Below are positions 50,040 through 58,816 of a stretch of DNA of 64,000 nt, piece after piece. Every line of letters starts with the position of its first letter. Within the stretch, counting starts at the first letter, position 1. The notes beneath the pieces are model-generated. The model was given only the letters and a program-made list of their open reading frames with translations. It was not told where the DNA came from and made no database searches. The stretch is from positions 496,001-560,000 of the forward strand of contig NZ_JACHGB010000003.1 of assembly GCF_014202215.1 (NCBI RefSeq), written 5' to 3'. The translations under genes were made by a program, and so were the position numbers. The stretch comes from Quisquiliibacterium transsilvanicum. Lineage in GTDB: Bacteria > Pseudomonadota > Gammaproteobacteria > Burkholderiales > Burkholderiaceae_E.

Positions 50040-52469
50040 TCAGTTGCGCACCGGCTTGCCGGTCTGCATCATGCCCATCACCCGTTCCTGGGACTTGGGG
50101 TGGTTCAGCAGGCCGCAGAAGGCCTTGCGCTCCAGGGCCATCAGCCATTCCTCGTCCACCACCGAGCCGGGCTCGACGTCGCCGCCGCACATCACCTCGG
50201 CGATGGTGCGGCCCAGGTGGAAGTCGTGCGCCGAGATGAGCCCGCCCTCGCGCATGTTCAGCAGCTGCGCGGCCACGGTGGCGATGCCGGTGCGGCCGGC
50301 CACCCTGATCATCGACCTGCGCGGCGCCCGGTAGCCGGCGTCGTGCATCGCTTTCGCCTCGCGGATCGCCGCGTACAGCAACTCCTGGCGGTGGAAGACG
50401 ATGCGGTCGTCGGGCAGCAGGTAGCCCATCGCCTGCGCCTCGATCGCCGAGCGCGACACCTGCGCGGTGGCCGCGGCGAGCACATACTTCTTCAGGAAGT
50501 CCAGCAGGTAGGCGTCGGGCGCCGCCGCCTGCTCCTCGGCCGCGCGGCGCGCGCCGAAGGTGAGGCCGCCGCCGGCCGGGATCAGGCCCACGCCCACCTC
50601 GACCAGGCCGATGTAACTCTCCAGGTGCGCGACGCGGCGCGCGCAGTAGGCGGCGACCTCGAAGCCGCCGCCGAGCGCCATGTTGGCGACCGCGGCCACC
50701 GTGGGCACCTGCGCGTAGCGCATTCGCAGCAGCGCGTCCTGCAGTTCCTTGACGACCGGCTCGATGGCCTTGACGCCGCCGGACATGAACACCGGCAGCA
50801 GCGCCTGCAGGTCCGCTCCGTACGAGAACGGGTCATCGGGCGACCAGATCACCAGGCCCTTGTAGTCGCGCTCGGCAAGCTCCAGTCCCTTGAGCAGCCC
50901 GGCGATCACGCCCGGGCCGATCGCATGCACCTTGGTGCGGATCGACGCGACCAGCACGTCGTCGACGCCACGGCCGTCCAGCGTCCATAACCGGATCGAC
51001 TCGTCCTCGAACACCGTGTTGCCGCCGGTTTGGCCGGTGGGCGCCTGCTCGCCCGCCAGCGTCACCGGGAACAGCTGGCGCTGGTAGACCGGGTGCGCGG
51101 AGCGCGGCACGAAGGCCTGGCGCGCCGGTGACCACGAGCCTTCGGGCTGGTGCACGCCGCCGCGCTGCGCCACCGGCCCCTCGAACACCCAGGCGGGCAG
51201 CGGCACGTTCGCCAGCGCGCGGCCGGCATCGATGTCCGCCCTGATCCAGTCGGCCACCTGGCCCCAGCCCGCCTGCTGCCAGGCCTCGAAGGGCCCCTGC
51301 TCCATCGCGAAGCCGAAGCGCATCGCCAGGTCGACGTCGCGCGCGTTGTCGGCGATCTCCTCCAGCTTGCAGGCCGCGTAGTGCCAGGAGTCGCGCAGGA
51401 TGGCCCAGACGAACTGCGCCTGCGGATTGGCGGACTCGCGCAGCAGCTTGAGCCGCTCCACCGGGTCCTTCTTCTTCAGGATGCGGGCCACGGTCTCGTC
51501 GGCCTTCGCGCCGCCCGGCACGTAGTCGCCCTTGGCCGGATCGAAGCGCAGCACCGCCTTGCCTTCGCGGCGATAGAAGCCGGCGCCGGTCTTCTGGCCG
51601 AGCGCGCCCTTGGCGACCAGCGCCGAGAACACCTCGGGCGTCGAGTACAGCGGCGCGAAGGGATCGTCCTTCAGCTGGTCCTGCATGGTCTTCATCACGT
51701 GGCCGATGGTGTCCAGGCCCACGATGTCGGCGGTGCGGAAGGTGCCGGACTTCGCCCGGCCCAGCTTCGCGCCGGTGAGGTCGTCGACCACGTCGAAACC
51801 CAGGCCGGCCTTGGCGGCCTCGGCGAAGGTGGCGAACATGCCGAAGGTGCCGATGCGGTTGGCGATGAAGTTGGGCGTGTCCTTGGCGCGCACGCAGCCC
51901 TTGCCAAGCACCGTGGTCATGAAGGTCTCGAGCCGGTCGAGGATCTCGGGCTGCGTGGCCGGCGTGGCGATCAGTTCCACCAGGTGCATGTAGCGCGGCG
52001 GGTTGAAAAAGTGAACGCCGCAGAAGCGCGGCCGCAGCTCGGCGGGCACGCCCTCGGAGAGCGCACCGATCGACAGGCCGGAAGTGTTGGTCGCGAAGAT
52101 CGCCTCCGAACCCACGAAGGGCGCCACCTTGCGGTAGAGGTCGTGCTTCCAGTCCATGCGTTCGGCGATCGCCTCGATCACCAGGTCGCAGCCGCGCAGC
52201 AGCTCGAGGTCATCGTCATAGTTGGCCGGGCGGATGTACGAAGCCAGGTCCGGGTGGCCGAGCGGCGCCGGGTTGATCTTCTTCAGGCCCTCGATCGCGC
52301 GGATCGCGATGCCGCTCTTCGGGCCTTCCTTGGCGGGCAGGTCGAAGAGGATCGCGTCCACCTTCGCGTTGACCAGATGGGCGGCGATCTGCGCGCCCAT
52401 GACGCCGGCCCCGAGCACGGCGACCTTCCTGACGATGAAATTGGACAAGTCGTCCTCCGTTGGATTCAT
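50040..52469 (-). CDS. 3-Hydroxyacyl-CoA dehydrogenase / enoyl-CoA hydratase fusion
   Basis: The chain of 809 residues carries both middle activities of beta-oxidation. The NAD motif VAVLGAGVMGAQIAAHL (G20, G22, G25) starts the dehydrogenase, with HFFNPPRYMHLVE containing the catalytic histidine. The hydratase is C-terminal: VANMALGGGFEVAAYCARR and LVEVGVGLIPAGGGLT form the oxyanion hole and acid residues. This domain order is opposite to FadB and matches the FadN-like group. A second in-frame ATG 20 codons upstream overlaps the DUF2147 stop as ATGA and could be the real start. Confidence 0.94.
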   Translation of the reverse strand: MNPTEDDLSNFIVRKVAVLGAGVMGAQIAAHLVNAKVDAILFDLPAKEGPKSGIAIRAIEGLKKINPAPLGHPDLASYIRPANYDDDLELLRGCDLVIEAIAERMDWKHDLYRKVAPFVGSEAIFATNTSGLSIGALSEGVPAELRPRFCGVHFFNPPRYMHLVELIATPATQPEILDRLETFMTTVLGKGCVRAKDTPNFIANRIGTFGMFATFAEAAKAGLGFDVVDDLTGAKLGRAKSGTFRTADIVGLDTIGHVMKTMQDQLKDDPFAPLYSTPEVFSALVAKGALGQKTGAGFYRREGKAVLRFDPAKGDYVPGGAKADETVARILKKKDPVERLKLLRESANPQAQFVWAILRDSWHYAACKLEEIADNARDVDLAMRFGFAMEQGPFEAWQQAGWGQVADWIRADIDAGRALANVPLPAWVFEGPVAQRGGVHQPEGSWSPARQAFVPRSAHPVYQRQLFPVTLAGEQAPTGQTGGNTVFEDESIRLWTLDGRGVDDVLVASIRTKVHAIGPGVIAGLLKGLELAERDYKGLVIWSPDDPFSYGADLQALLPVFMSGGVKAIEPVVKELQDALLRMRYAQVPTVAAVANMALGGGFEVAAYCARRVAHLESYIGLVEVGVGLIPAGGGLTFGARRAAEEQAAAPDAYLLDFLKKYVLAAATAQVSRSAIEAQAMGYLLPDDRIVFHRQELLYAAIREAKAMHDAGYRAPRRSMIRVAGRTGIATVAAQLLNMREGGLISAHDFHLGRTIAEVMCGGDVEPGSVVDEEWLMALERKAFCGLLNHPKSQERVMGMMQTGKPVRN

Positions 52470-52525
52470 CCGGCGCGCCCCTCGAGCGCCGGGCGCGCAG
52501 CCCGCGAGCGGGCCGCGCGCTGGGT

Positions 52526-53002
52526 TCATTCCTCGCGCAGCCAGGTCTGGCTGCGCCCGAACAGCGGCGCGCCGATGTAGCCGCGCACCTCGAGCTTCCT
52601 GCCGCCCTCGAGCAGCTTCATCCGGCTGCGATAGACCTTGCCGTTGTTGGGATCGAGGATGCTGCCCCCGTCCCACAGCTCGCCGTCGCGCTTCATGCCG
52701 GTGACGATGGTCATGCCCAGCACCGGCTGGTCCTTGCGTTCGTCGGTGCAGCGGTCGCAGCGGGCGTCGGTCTTGTCGGTGAGGATCTTCTCGATGCGCC
52801 CGACCAGCGCGCCTTCCTGCTCGACGATGCGCACCAGCGACCTGGGCTGCTTGCTCTCGTCGTCGATGGTCTTCCAGAGACCCACGGGCGACGACAGGTC
52901 CTGGGCGCCGGCCATGCCCGCACCTGCGAAGGCGATGGCGGCAAGCAGCAGCGGGGCCGCAGCCCGGCGAAGGCCGGACGCCCGGCCTGGGATGTTCGAC
53001 AT
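52526..53002 (-). CDS. DUF2147-family exported protein
   Basis: A small protein with a signal peptide at about residues 1-33 (cut after GMAGA). The DUF2147 pattern follows: PVGLWKTIDDESKQPRSLVRI, a GRIEKIL segment, CDRC (possible metal or disulfide), and LGMTIVTGMK. These beta-barrel-like domains are common in operons for lipid use. The function is unknown. Gene order here, between the acyl-CoA dehydrogenase and the fusion enzyme, suggests a role in fatty acid uptake or membrane lipid handling. Confidence 0.85.
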   Translation of the reverse strand: MSNIPGRASGLRRAAAPLLLAAIAFAGAGMAGAQDLSSPVGLWKTIDDESKQPRSLVRIVEQEGALVGRIEKILTDKTDARCDRCTDERKDQPVLGMTIVTGMKRDGELWDGGSILDPNNGKVYRSRMKLLEGGRKLEVRGYIGAPLFGRSQTWLREE

Positions 53003-53088
53003 GGAGATCTCCTCGGTTTCGACGTCATCGGATGCGGCGCGCCCCGCAGGGCCGGGCCGCGCCGCGCCGCGCCATCGACATCATCGAA

Positions 53089-54870
53089 TCAGAAGAGCTC
53101 CGCGTCGAGTTCCATCAGCGGCGCCGCCCCGGCCCGGGCGGTGCGCATCAGCATCGCGGTCTCGGGCTGCAGCTTCGCGAAGTAGAAGCGCGCCACCGAC
53201 AGCTTCGCCTTGTAGAAGTCGTCGTCCGGATGCGCCAGCGCCAGCTTCGCCATCCGCGCCCACAGATAGGACAGCACGAAGTGACCGGCCACCCGGAGGT
53301 AATCCACCGCAGCGGCGCCCGCCTCATCCTGGTTGCCGAACGCCTTCATGCCGATCTCCATCGTGAACTTCTCGATCTTGCCGGCCAGGTCGGCCAGCGG
53401 GTTCACGAACTCGGCCATCGCGTGGTCGGTGCCCTCGGCCTCGACGAAGTCCTTGACCAGCGCGCCCAGCTTGCGCAGCTTCGCGCCGTTGTCGCCCAGC
53501 ACCTTGCGGCCCAGCAGGTCCAGCGACTGGATGCCGTTGGTGCCCTCGTAGATCATGTTGATGCGCGCGTCGCGCACGTACTGCTCGATGCCGGTCTCGC
53601 GGATGAATCCGTGGCCGCCGAACACCTGCTGCGCGAGCACCGTCGACTGGAAGCCGTTGTCGGTGGTGAAGGCCTTCACGATCGGGGTCAGCAGCGCAAC
53701 GAGGTCGGAAGCCTCCTTGCGCACGTCCTCGTCGGGATGGTGCTCGTACTGGTCGATCATCAGCGCAACCCAGTACGCGAGCGCACGGCCGCCCTCGGTC
53801 CAGGCGCGCTGGGTGAGCAGCATGCGGCGCACGTCCGGGTGCACGATGATCGGGTCGGCCGCCTTGCCCGGCTCCTTCGGGCCGGTGAGCGAGCGCATCT
53901 GCAGGCGGTCCTTCGCATACGCGGCCGAGGCCTGGTAGGCGGCCTCCATCAGCCCCAGCGACTGCATGCCCACGCCCAGCCGCGCGCCGTTCATCATCAC
54001 GAACATGGCGTTCAGGCCCTTGTTCGGCTCGCCCACCATCCAGCCGGTGGCGCCGTCGAAATTGAGCTCCGCGGTCGCGTTGGCGTGGATGCCCATCTTG
54101 TTCTCGAGCCGCGCGCACTTCACCGCGTTGCGCGCGCCCGGCTCGCCCTGCGCGTCAGGCAGGAACTTGGGCAAGATGAACAGCGAAATGCCCTTGGTGC
54201 CGGCAGGCGCGTCCGGCAGCCGCGCCAGCACCAGGTGGAGGATGTTGGCGGTGAGGTCGTGCTCGCCGGCAGAGATGAAGATCTTGGTGCCGGTGATCCG
54301 GTAGCTGCCGTCGGCCTGGGGCTCGGCCTTGCTGCGCAGCAGGCCGAGGTCGGTGCCGCAGTGCGGCTCGGTCAGGCACATGGTGCCGGTCCACGCGCCG
54401 GACACCATCTTGGGCAGGTACAGCGCCTTCTGCTCCGGCGTGCCGTGGGCGAGCAGCGCCTGGTAGGCGCCGTGGGTCAGGCCCGGGTACATCGTGAACG
54501 CCTGGTTGCAGGCGTTCATCATCTCCTGCATCGCGGTCTGCACCGTGTGCGGCAGGCCCTGGCCGCCGAAGTCGGGATCGGCCGACAGCGCCGGCCAGCC
54601 GCCCGCGACGTACGTATCCCAGGCCTGCTTGAAGCCCTTGGGCGTGCGCACCTCGCCGTCACCGGTCATCGTGCAGCCTTCCTCGTCGCCGCTGCGGTTG
54701 ATCGGGTGCAGGACCTCGGCGCAGAAGCGCCCGCCCTCCTCGATCACCTGGTCGATCAGCTCGCGGCCGACCTCGGCATGCCTGGGCATCTCCTGGTACT
54801 GCTTCTCGACTTCGAGGAGTTCGTGCAGCACGAACTGCATTTCACGAAGCGGGGTGGTGTACTGGGCCAT
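53089..54870 (-). CDS. Acyl-CoA dehydrogenase (FadE/DmdC-like)
   Basis: A flavoprotein that oxidises acyl-CoA to trans-2-enoyl-CoA. The 593-residue product includes MCLTEPHCGTDLGLLRS for substrate and FAD binding, FGGHGFIRETGIEQYVRDA, and catalytic base E442 in MIYEGTNGIQSLDL. It is of the large type with a C-terminal extension (residues about 470-593). The first enzyme gene of the operon; the TetR gene ends 24 bases upstream on the same strand. Chain length specificity is not evident. Confidence 0.94.
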   Translation of the reverse strand: MAQYTTPLREMQFVLHELLEVEKQYQEMPRHAEVGRELIDQVIEEGGRFCAEVLHPINRSGDEEGCTMTGDGEVRTPKGFKQAWDTYVAGGWPALSADPDFGGQGLPHTVQTAMQEMMNACNQAFTMYPGLTHGAYQALLAHGTPEQKALYLPKMVSGAWTGTMCLTEPHCGTDLGLLRSKAEPQADGSYRITGTKIFISAGEHDLTANILHLVLARLPDAPAGTKGISLFILPKFLPDAQGEPGARNAVKCARLENKMGIHANATAELNFDGATGWMVGEPNKGLNAMFVMMNGARLGVGMQSLGLMEAAYQASAAYAKDRLQMRSLTGPKEPGKAADPIIVHPDVRRMLLTQRAWTEGGRALAYWVALMIDQYEHHPDEDVRKEASDLVALLTPIVKAFTTDNGFQSTVLAQQVFGGHGFIRETGIEQYVRDARINMIYEGTNGIQSLDLLGRKVLGDNGAKLRKLGALVKDFVEAEGTDHAMAEFVNPLADLAGKIEKFTMEIGMKAFGNQDEAGAAAVDYLRVAGHFVLSYLWARMAKLALAHPDDDFYKAKLSVARFYFAKLQPETAMLMRTARAGAAPLMELDAELF

Positions 54871-54894
54871 GTGCGTGTGCTCCTTTGGACCGGG

Positions 54895-55539
54895 TCAGCG
54901 TGTCTGGGTTGAAATGGGACGATCGTTCGAATCCGGCGCCGCGCCATAGGCGCGCAGCAGTCGATCGAAGGCGCGCCGCGCGCGCAGCGCGGCTTCCGGG
55001 TTGTTCAGCAGGCGGGCATCGTGATGCAGCACGAGGATCACTCCGTACAGGTCGAACACCAGGTCCGCGGGGTCGGTGCCGGCAACCAGCTCGCCGGCCT
55101 CGATCGCCTGCTGGATCGCGCGGGACAGCTCGCGCTGCCAGGAGCGGACCATCGCCACCAGTTCCTCGCGGACCGCGCCGGGCCGGTCGTCGTATTCGCT
55201 CGCCCCCGAAACCCAGATGCAGCCGCGGGCGGCCTCGAGGGCGCTGCGCTCGATCCAGCGGCCGAACATCGCGCGCAGCCGCGGCAGGCCGCGCCGATCG
55301 CGCAGGGCCGGCATCAGGACGTCGTCGACGAAGCGCCGCTCGTAGGCCTTGAGGACCGCGATCTGCAGGTCCTCGCGCGAGCCGAAATGGGCGAACACGC
55401 CGCTCTTGGACATCTTCATCCGCTCGGCGAGCCCGCCGATGGTGATGCCCTCGAGGCCGTGGCTGGCCGCGACCCCGAGCGCGGCCTCGACGATCGCCGC
55501 CCGCGTCTGCTCGCCCTTCTTCATCGACAGTGGCCGCAT
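54895..55539 (-). CDS. TetR-family transcriptional regulator
   Basis: This regulator has an N-terminal HTH (ITIGGLAERMKMSKSGVFAHF) and a C-terminal effector domain. The start is ambiguous between M at 55539 (214 residues) and M at 55524 (MKKGEQTRAAIVEAAL). It heads a gene group for acyl-CoA oxidation in the same direction, so it probably responds to an acyl-CoA. A palindrome lies 16 bases upstream of the first start. The protein ends 24 bases before the acyl-CoA dehydrogenase. Confidence 0.9.
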   Translation of the reverse strand: MRPLSMKKGEQTRAAIVEAALGVAASHGLEGITIGGLAERMKMSKSGVFAHFGSREDLQIAVLKAYERRFVDDVLMPALRDRRGLPRLRAMFGRWIERSALEAARGCIWVSGASEYDDRPGAVREELVAMVRSWQRELSRAIQQAIEAGELVAGTDPADLVFDLYGVILVLHHDARLLNNPEAALRARRAFDRLLRAYGAAPDSNDRPISTQTR

Positions 55540-55554
55540 TGGATCCGGAGAATT

Positions 55555-55568
55555 TACGAACGGTCGTA
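55555..55568. promoter_or_regulatory. Candidate TetR operator
   Basis: TACGA-ACGG-TCGTA is an inverted repeat of 5-base arms around a 4-base centre, just upstream of the regulator start. TetR-family repressors of fatty acid genes often bind such ACGAACGGTCGT-like sites. Binding is not shown. Confidence 0.6.
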
Positions 55569-55623
55569 CTATTCTTGTCCTGGAACAGCTTGTCAAACGG
55601 CGCAGCCCGCAGGCGGGGCTTTC

Positions 55624-55639
55624 TAGAGCGGCCGCTCTA
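55624..55639. promoter_or_regulatory. Perfect 16-bp palindrome between TetR gene and HpcH aldolase gene
   Basis: TAGAGCGG-CCGCTCTA is a perfect dyad with no spacer, in the middle of the divergent TetR/aldolase space. Its centre is GCGGCCGC. It is 85 bases upstream of the aldolase ATG. A dimeric regulator site or a short hairpin is plausible. Confidence 0.5.
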
Positions 55640-55723
55640 TTGATGCGTCGCAGCAGCGGACCGGAACGAGCGCCGCGGGCGTCGCGCTATCCTGAGGCCC
55701 CCCTGCCCGCCGCCGGAGAACCG

Positions 55724-56482
55724 ATGCGCCCGAACAAGCTCAAGCAGCTCTTTGCCGCGAAACAGACCGCCATCGGCGGCTGGTGCGCGATCCCCGACTC
55801 CTACGCAGCCGAGGTGATGGGTCATTGCGGCTACGACACCGTGGTCGTCGACCTGCAGCACGGCCCCATCTACCTGGACGCCGCGCTGCCGATGCTGCAG
55901 GCGCTGTCGTCGACCGACGCGACGCCGATGGCGCGCTGCTCGGCCAACAACTTCTTCGAGATCAACAAGCTGCTCGACGCTGGTGCCTACGGAATCGTCT
56001 GCCCGATGATCGACAGCGCCGACGATGCGCGCGCGCTGGTCTCGGCCTGCCGCTACCCGCCGGCGGGCACCCGCTCGTTCGGCCCGACCCGCGGGTTTCT
56101 GTACGGCGGCGCGGACTACTTCGCCCATGCCAACGACACCATCCTCGCCTGGGCGATGATCGAGACGCCCCGCGGGCTCGAGAACCTGGACGCGATCTGC
56201 GCGGTCGAGGGCCTCGACGGAGTGTTCGTGGGCCCGAGCGACCTGAGCCTGGCGCTGGGCGTGTCCCCCGCCCCCGAATGGCGCAAGCCGCCGCTTTCGG
56301 ACGCCCTGGCCCGCATCCTTGCGGCTGCCCACGGGGCCGGCAAGCTGGCGGGAATCTTCTGCGTCAGCGTGGAGTTCGCCGTCGAGATGAAGGCGGCCGG
56401 CTTCGACTTCGTGGTGCATGCCAACGATGCGTCCATCCTGCGCGAAGCCGCGCAGCGCGGAGTCAAGGCGATCCGCGGATAG
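55724..56482 (+). CDS. HpcH/HpaI-family aldolase
   Basis: This class II pyruvate aldolase family cleaves 2-keto-4-hydroxy acids. The product (252 residues) has DTVVVDLQHGPIYLDA, then ARCSANNFFEINKLLDAGAYG, VCPMIDSADDARALV, AMIETPRGLENLDAI with the metal Glu, and DGVFVGPSDLSLALG with the metal Asp. The start has GGAG seven bases upstream. The physiological substrate is unknown. The gene is not clearly linked to the neighbours. Confidence 0.92.
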   Translation: MRPNKLKQLFAAKQTAIGGWCAIPDSYAAEVMGHCGYDTVVVDLQHGPIYLDAALPMLQALSSTDATPMARCSANNFFEINKLLDAGAYGIVCPMIDSADDARALVSACRYPPAGTRSFGPTRGFLYGGADYFAHANDTILAWAMIETPRGLENLDAICAVEGLDGVFVGPSDLSLALGVSPAPEWRKPPLSDALARILAAAHGAGKLAGIFCVSVEFAVEMKAAGFDFVVHANDASILREAAQRGVKAIRG

Positions 56483-56526
56483 GACCTGTCCGCCGGGCGC
56501 CCGCAGGCCGCGGGGCCCGGCGCGTT

Positions 56527-57405
56527 TCACACGCCCGCGATCCAGCCCTCCACCGGATCGATATACGGCGGCAGTCCGTAGTTCGAATCGCTGCGGGCGC
56601 AGGCCCAGGCGGCCTGCACCGCGCACAGCACCGCATCCAGCAGGTCGCCGCTCGGGTCCTCCGCGCAGACCGCGGCAAGCGCGTCCGGCAGCTCGACCGC
56701 AAGCCCGAGCAGCGCCCCGGCCTGCAGGGCGTCGAGCAGGCGATGCCTGGCCTGCGCGCGCTCCGGGGTCCGCCCTGCGCGCGTGTCGCTCTTGTACGAG
56801 GCCCGGCCGAGCACCGAACGGGCGAGCACGCCCGGATAGGCTTCCAGCGCCACCCGGCCTGGATCGCCGGAGTGCACTCCCGGGACGCTGACTCCGGCCG
56901 CAAGGAGGCGGGGCGCGCCCGCCTGCAGCATGAAGGCGACCGGCGGGTTGACCCACTTCATCGACGGGCTGGAACCGGCGAGCCGGTCGGTGGCGCGGTG
57001 CGCGAACTTCGCGCCGGCCGGGCGGGCGTCGCACCAGCCGCGGAAGGCCGCCACCATCTGCGCGCGCGGCATCGCCTCCAGGTGCCGGACCATGCGCGCC
57101 CACGCGCCCTCGCCCGCCGCAGGCTGGCACGGCCAGCGCAGGTGCTCGAGCAGCTCGCGCGGCAGACCGAAGGGGAAGTCGAAGCCGCCGACCCAGGGGC
57201 CCGGTCGCGCGAGCAGGGCTTCGAACGCTGCGAAGCTTGCAAGGGTCTCGAGACCGAGCAGCTTCAGACGCCCCGCGCGCAGCTCGCCGACCGCCACGGT
57301 GATCGGCTTGCGCGGCCGCGGCGCCGAAGTGAAGTCGATGCCGAAGACCTGCGGTGCGGACTGCCCGTCCGACTGCCGGTCCGCAGCCTTGTCGTCGAGA
57401 TGCAC
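56527..57405 (-). CDS. DUF429-family protein
   Basis: A 292-residue protein of the DUF429 family, predicted to have an RNase H-like fold. The GTG start has GGGAGGG seven bases upstream. FGIDFTSAPRPRKPITVAVG is the typical N-terminal motif with an acidic residue. GGFDFPFGLPRELLE and WVNPPVAFMLQAG follow. It is divergent from the MBL gene with a 139-base shared space, so it could be coregulated. It has no established function. Confidence 0.7.
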   Translation of the reverse strand: MHLDDKAADRQSDGQSAPQVFGIDFTSAPRPRKPITVAVGELRAGRLKLLGLETLASFAAFEALLARPGPWVGGFDFPFGLPRELLEHLRWPCQPAAGEGAWARMVRHLEAMPRAQMVAAFRGWCDARPAGAKFAHRATDRLAGSSPSMKWVNPPVAFMLQAGAPRLLAAGVSVPGVHSGDPGRVALEAYPGVLARSVLGRASYKSDTRAGRTPERAQARHRLLDALQAGALLGLAVELPDALAAVCAEDPSGDLLDAVLCAVQAAWACARSDSNYGLPPYIDPVEGWIAGV

Positions 57406-57434
57406 GGTGTTCCCTCCCGGTGGGCGGCACAGCC

Positions 57435-57441
57435 GTATACT
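57435..57441. promoter_or_regulatory. Possible divergent promoter core (GTATACT)
   Basis: The 139-base DUF429-MBL gap contains GTATACT. TATACT could be a -10 for the MBL gene on the plus strand, and the palindromic GTATAC gives a similar -10 for DUF429 on the other strand. No clear -35 was found for either. Confidence 0.3.
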
Positions 57442-57544
57442 GGCTCATCGATGTACCGGGAGCGCGCCATCAGCATCAATGGCAAGAGCGCCGGCCTGGC
57501 CCTCCCGGGCGGCACCATCCGCGACGGCGCATGGGGAGGCAGCG

Positions 57545-58816
57545 ATGCTCTCTGTCGAGATGCTGCCCGCGGCGCACGGCGATGCGCTTTGGGTCGAATG
57601 GGGTGGCGCCGGACGGGCCGAGCACCGGCTGCTGATCGACGGCGGCCCGGCGCATGCCTATGCCGACGGGCTGCAGCGGCGCATCGAGGCGCTGCCAGCT
57701 GCGCAGCGACGTTTCGCGCTGTTCGTGATCAGCCACATCGATGCCGACCACATCGACGGCGCGCTGATCCTGCTGCAGGACCGCAAGCGCCTGGGGGCGC
57801 ACTTCGACGAGATCTGGTTCAACACATGGCGCCACCTGCCCAGCTCCGAGCGCGATGCCTACGCGCCGCTGCAGGGCGAATTCCTGGGCGGACTGCTTGC
57901 ACTGGACGAGACGATGCAGGCCTGCTGGAACCGCGCGTTCGAAGGCCAGGCCGTGCGGGTGCCCGACGTGCCCGAGCACCAGGATCCCCCGCCACTGCCC
58001 CGCCACCAGCTACCCGGCGGCGCGACGCTGACCCTGCTCGGCCCGACCTGGGCCGACCTCAAGCGCCTGCGCGCGCGCTGGGGCGCTGCGATCCGCGACT
58101 TCGCCCCGGGCGACGCGGCCGAAGCGGTGCGCCGGCTGCAGCAGCGCCGCGAGTACCGGCCCCCGGCCGGCCCCGCGGTGTTCGCAGGCCGCAACTACGG
58201 CGACGACCGCGCCCCCGCGAACGGATCGAGCATCTCGTTCCTGTTCGAATTCGACGGCGCGGCGGTGCTGTTCGCCGCCGATGCGCACGCCCGCACGCTG
58301 GCCGAGACCCTGGAGCGCCTGTGCCGCGAACGGCACGTGCCGAAGCTGCAGCTGTCGGCGATCAAGCTGCCGCACCACGGCAGCATGAGCAACGTGGACG
58401 CGAAGTGGCTGGACCTGGTGGCCTGCCGCCGCTGGCTGATCTCGACCAGCGGCGCGGTGTTCGGCCACCCGGACGTGGAGACGGCGAGCCTGATCGCCGA
58501 GCGCAGCGGACCCGCGAGCCCGCCGGAGTTCCACTGCAACTACAAGGTGGCAACCACGCTGCGGCTGGCGGAGCCGCACTTCCATCCGCTCTGGCACTGC
58601 GTGTTCCCCGACGCGCCCGGCCGCACCGGACCGGCCGGCGGGCTGCTGCTGCGCTTCGAGGGCGACCGGGAAGCGGGCCAGACGGCGACCGCGGCGACCG
58701 CTGCGGATGCCGGCGGCCCCCGCGGCCGCAAGCGCGCCGCGCCGCCGCCGCACGGCGCCGATCCGGCCCCGGCCCCCGCGAAGCCCGCCGCCCGCCGCAG
58801 GGGCGCGCGTGGCTGA
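57545..58816 (+). CDS. Metallo-beta-lactamase-fold hydrolase (ComEC/Rec2-like), partner of the CHAT gene
   Basis: A 423-residue MBL-fold protein with the SHIDADHIDGA motif (H64, D66, D68, H69) for two metals, a further possible metal ligand D246 in FAADAHARTL, and H277/H278 in KLPHHGS. The fold starts at the N terminus (EMLPAAHGDALWVEW), and there is no signal peptide, so it is probably cytoplasmic. The family includes nucleases, phosphodiesterases and thioesterases. The last 60 residues are disordered (Pro/Ala/Arg-rich). The start has GGGGAGG seven bases upstream. Its stop is overlapped eight bases by the CHAT gene, so the two are likely coupled. Confidence 0.88.
   Translation: MLSVEMLPAAHGDALWVEWGGAGRAEHRLLIDGGPAHAYADGLQRRIEALPAAQRRFALFVISHIDADHIDGALILLQDRKRLGAHFDEIWFNTWRHLPSSERDAYAPLQGEFLGGLLALDETMQACWNRAFEGQAVRVPDVPEHQDPPPLPRHQLPGGATLTLLGPTWADLKRLRARWGAAIRDFAPGDAAEAVRRLQQRREYRPPAGPAVFAGRNYGDDRAPANGSSISFLFEFDGAAVLFAADAHARTLAETLERLCRERHVPKLQLSAIKLPHHGSMSNVDAKWLDLVACRRWLISTSGAVFGHPDVETASLIAERSGPASPPEFHCNYKVATTLRLAEPHFHPLWHCVFPDAPGRTGPAGGLLLRFEGDREAGQTATAATAADAGGPRGRKRAAPPPHGADPAPAPAKPAARRRGARG

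Noticed and set aside
57451-57544. Small peptide start (MYRERAISINGKS) upstream of the MBL gene
   Set aside because: The frame does not stop near the MBL start and continues through it in a different phase, so it is probably chance in GC-rich DNA.
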